NCBI GenBank assembly: GCA_001584585.1
Contig: LSYV01000003.1
Location: 920,359 to 930,537 of the forward strand
From: Gonium pectorale
Taxonomy: Eukaryota > Chlorophyta > Chlorophyceae > Chlamydomonadales > Volvocaceae
Direction: 5' to 3'
DNA length: 10,179 nt
Shown: piece by piece, positions 8,105-10,179 of the stretch
Position numbering within the stretch: the first letter of the stretch is position 1
How the letters are laid out: each line of letters begins with the position of its first letter
Translations under genes and position numbers: made by a program
Notes under the pieces: generated by a model
Seen by the model: only the letters and a program-made list of their open reading frames with translations
The model's database searches: none
Told to the model about the DNA's origin: nothing

Positions 8105-10179
8105 ATGAACGGTCACGCCGAGGACGCCGAGGACATGGAGGCCGCTGGAGGCCAGCTAGCAGTACAGGAGCGGCTCGGGGCTCGCAAGCTCCTCCCGCGG
8201 ACAGAGTATGTCCGGCTCTTGGAGCAAGCATTGCACCGTCTGGGCTACCCTGACGTTGCCAACCTTCTGGAACAGCAATCGGTGGGAGCGAGCGTTGCGG
8301 GCGGGGCTACGATGCTCGGGCAAAGGGGTTTCCGGTCGAGGGAGCGCCGAGGCATCTGCCGAGGCACCCTCGCTCATGCCCTTCTACACGGCGGGAGCGC
8401 ACCTGCAACAGCAAAAGTCGCTTGTGATTGTCTGGTGACGGGGAATAGAAGAGGCGTTGGGACGGGTCCATGGGCCACGCCGGCTCCTCGGGTCTGCAAC
8501 CTCGCGCCTCGATAAGCTGCCGTGCTAGATCCACATGTGATACGCCTATGCGTGTTCGAAATCCCTCCAAAGTCTCCGTCGCTGTATCCCACCCCGCTTT
8601 GCACCCCTCTCCCGACCCCATCCTCCCTGCAACCTCGGCGCATTTTACCACCTCTCAGCTGCATCGAGGCATGCGTCCAGCCTGCCCATCTTGCGCTCCT
8701 CAGAGCACCCCACTTTGGAGCTTCGCCCTTCCCCGTCAATTGGTCTGCCCTGTCGCCTGATGAGAGCTGCTTCATCCCGACGCTCTCAAGTCTCAACCCC
8801 GTCACTGCTACCCCCCAGGGCATTCCGATGCAACCCGCCAGTGCCTCAGCCTTCCAGGAGGCGGTGCTGGAGGGGCGCTGGGAGGCAGCAGCGGGCCTGC
8901 TGCCCAGCCTCACGCAGAGCGATGACGTGGCAAAGGAGTGCAGGTGGGCGGCATACGGCAGGGGTGGGCGTAGCGGGTTGGAAGGGGAAAGCCGGCGGGC
9001 AGTGGAGGGGCATCCAGTTTATGGACCAGCGAGGGATGCAGCATCTGCGCGACACGAAACTGGTCCTGTGCACCTAGCACGTGGGGACCCAGGAACCGTT
9101 CAGTGCCACGTACTGTGATCCGCTTTCCATCCTCTCCACATGGCCCAGCATCGGACTTCATCTCTGTCTCAGTTCGTGCGAGAGGTGAACACGCTGAACG
9201 CCGGCAGTGTGCATTGTACGACCGGTTTGCGACAACGGAACCCAGGGCGGGCGCCCCGGGACGCCGCAACGGTTGGCGCCTGTGGGTTCATCAACATCCA
9301 ACCGCCAATCCCGACACCGCCCCTCCCTGCCCCCGTCAGGTTCCTGCTGCTACAGCAGAAGTACCTAGAGTGCCTGGAGTCGGGCGACCTGGGCGGTGCG
9401 CTGACGTGCCTCCGCCTGGAGATGGCGCCGCTGGGGGTGCACGAGGCGCAGCTGCACCACCTGGCGGGTGAGGCCGGGCGGGCGGCGGGCGGGCGGCCGG
9501 TCACGTTGGATGGGCATGGACGGGGCGGTCGATGGCATGCAGTCTGATTTAGGGGGCGCACACGTGCGGTGGTTCCATGGCGGCGCATGCTAGTATTCGA
9601 AGAGGAAGGGCTGCGGAGGGCAAAGACGTTGGCGATACGGCTGATGGGCGCAGGCCTTCAGCGACGAGCATGGTGGTTGGGGCTTCGGGAGGAGCGTCGC
9701 GGAAGCAGCGCACTAGCGTGCTGCTATCCTGGGGGCCAGCCCGTAGGCTCTTTGCACATGTCTCCGGCCCCGGCCATCCTCAGCGGCGCGACAGCGAGCC
9801 AACCATCGGCGACGTGCGGCCGATGGGGCGGGCAGACCGCTTGCGGATCTGAGGCTGGCTGACCAAGCCATCATGCCGTCCCTCTCCCCTTCGTCCTGCC
9901 CGGTACTCCACAGCGCTGCTCCTGTGCCCGTCTGCTGGCGACCCGTCCTCCCGCTCCGCCTGGCTGGGGGGCGGCGCGGCCCACCGGGGCCACCTGCTCG
10001 CGCTGCTGCAGGTGGGCGGCTGGGCGGCCTGCTGGTGGGCTGGGCTGGGATAGGAGGCACGGTGTCGGGGGAGCGGGGGCATGACGGGCCGTGTGCGCAA
10101 GGAGGAGGGGCCGGGTGTTTACCGGAGCGCTTCACGCAAGCTCTGATGCAGCTGGCAATGCGGCCGGGGCTGCAGCTCG
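8105..10179 (+). CDS. WDR26: WDR26/Gid7-like LisH-CTLH protein, amino-terminal part (runs off the right edge)
   Basis: Exons seen: 8105-8281, 8819-8943, 9340-9467 and 9914-10011, joined in frame with GT-AG introns of 537, 396 and 446 bases, giving 176 residues. Exon 1 carries a LisH dimerisation motif (about 35-59, [20 protein letters not shown]). Exons 2 and 3 carry the CTLH domain (about 69-127): a helix with VLEGRWEAA, then [18 protein letters not shown] (101-118), which closely matches the [10 protein letters not shown] stretch typical of animal WDR26. Exon 4 (LLLCPSAG to HLLALLQ) matches the helical segment before the WD40 propeller. The propeller itself would lie beyond the window. WDR26/Gid7 is a subunit of the GID/CTLH E3 ubiquitin ligase, helping assemble the complex and recruit substrates; location is cytosolic or nuclear. 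The ATG has A at -3 and no earlier in-frame ATG close by. A possible exon 5 begins near 10128 ([17 protein letters not shown]), but its acceptor is unconvincing and the residues expected before it (LPPxxxxPE-type) are mostly missing. Confidence 0.85.

Noticed and set aside
1..10179. CRISPR array, phage or bacterial defence system
   Set aside because: No regularly spaced repeats and no prokaryotic gene layout; introns and protein families show nuclear algal DNA.

Overview
The window looks like nuclear DNA of a volvocine green alga, that is Chlamydomonas or a close relative (inference). It is GC-rich. Its genes are built of short exons separated by introns of about 265 to 540 bases, with GTGAGC/GTGGGC-like donors and C-rich tracts before NCAG acceptors. 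Codons end mostly in C or G, and the encoded proteins are eukaryotic families. No bacterial operons, CRISPR arrays or tRNA/rRNA genes were seen. Most long open frames here are chance products of the high GC content; the real coding signal comes from exons that join in phase.

Layout. Bases 1-130 form a near-perfect inverted repeat that folds into one long hairpin. Bases 642-738 are a single orphan exon, a diverged copy of expansin exon 5, with both splice sites intact but no recognisable partner exons in the window. Bases 739-2985 hold no recognisable gene and end in the presumed promoter and leader of the first complete gene. Bases 2986-5217 (+) are a complete six-exon gene for a 201-residue secreted expansin-like protein that has only the double-psi beta-barrel (expansin domain 1). 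Bases 5218-8104 are a long, less GC-rich spacer with no supportable gene; it holds small palindromes, a short tandem repeat and a strong G-quadruplex motif. From 8105 (+) a second gene begins and runs off the right edge. It encodes the LisH-CTLH amino-terminal part of a WDR26/Gid7-type subunit of the GID/CTLH E3 ubiquitin ligase.

The two genes are unlikely to work together: one acts in the wall or extracellular matrix, the other in intracellular protein turnover. Both gene models were built by hand. All internal exons of the expansin gene and the first four exons of the WDR26-like gene join without frame breaks, which is the main support for them. The most notable points are the hairpin at the left edge, the orphan expansin exon with its sharply two-part similarity to the intact gene, and the single-domain structure of the expansin.
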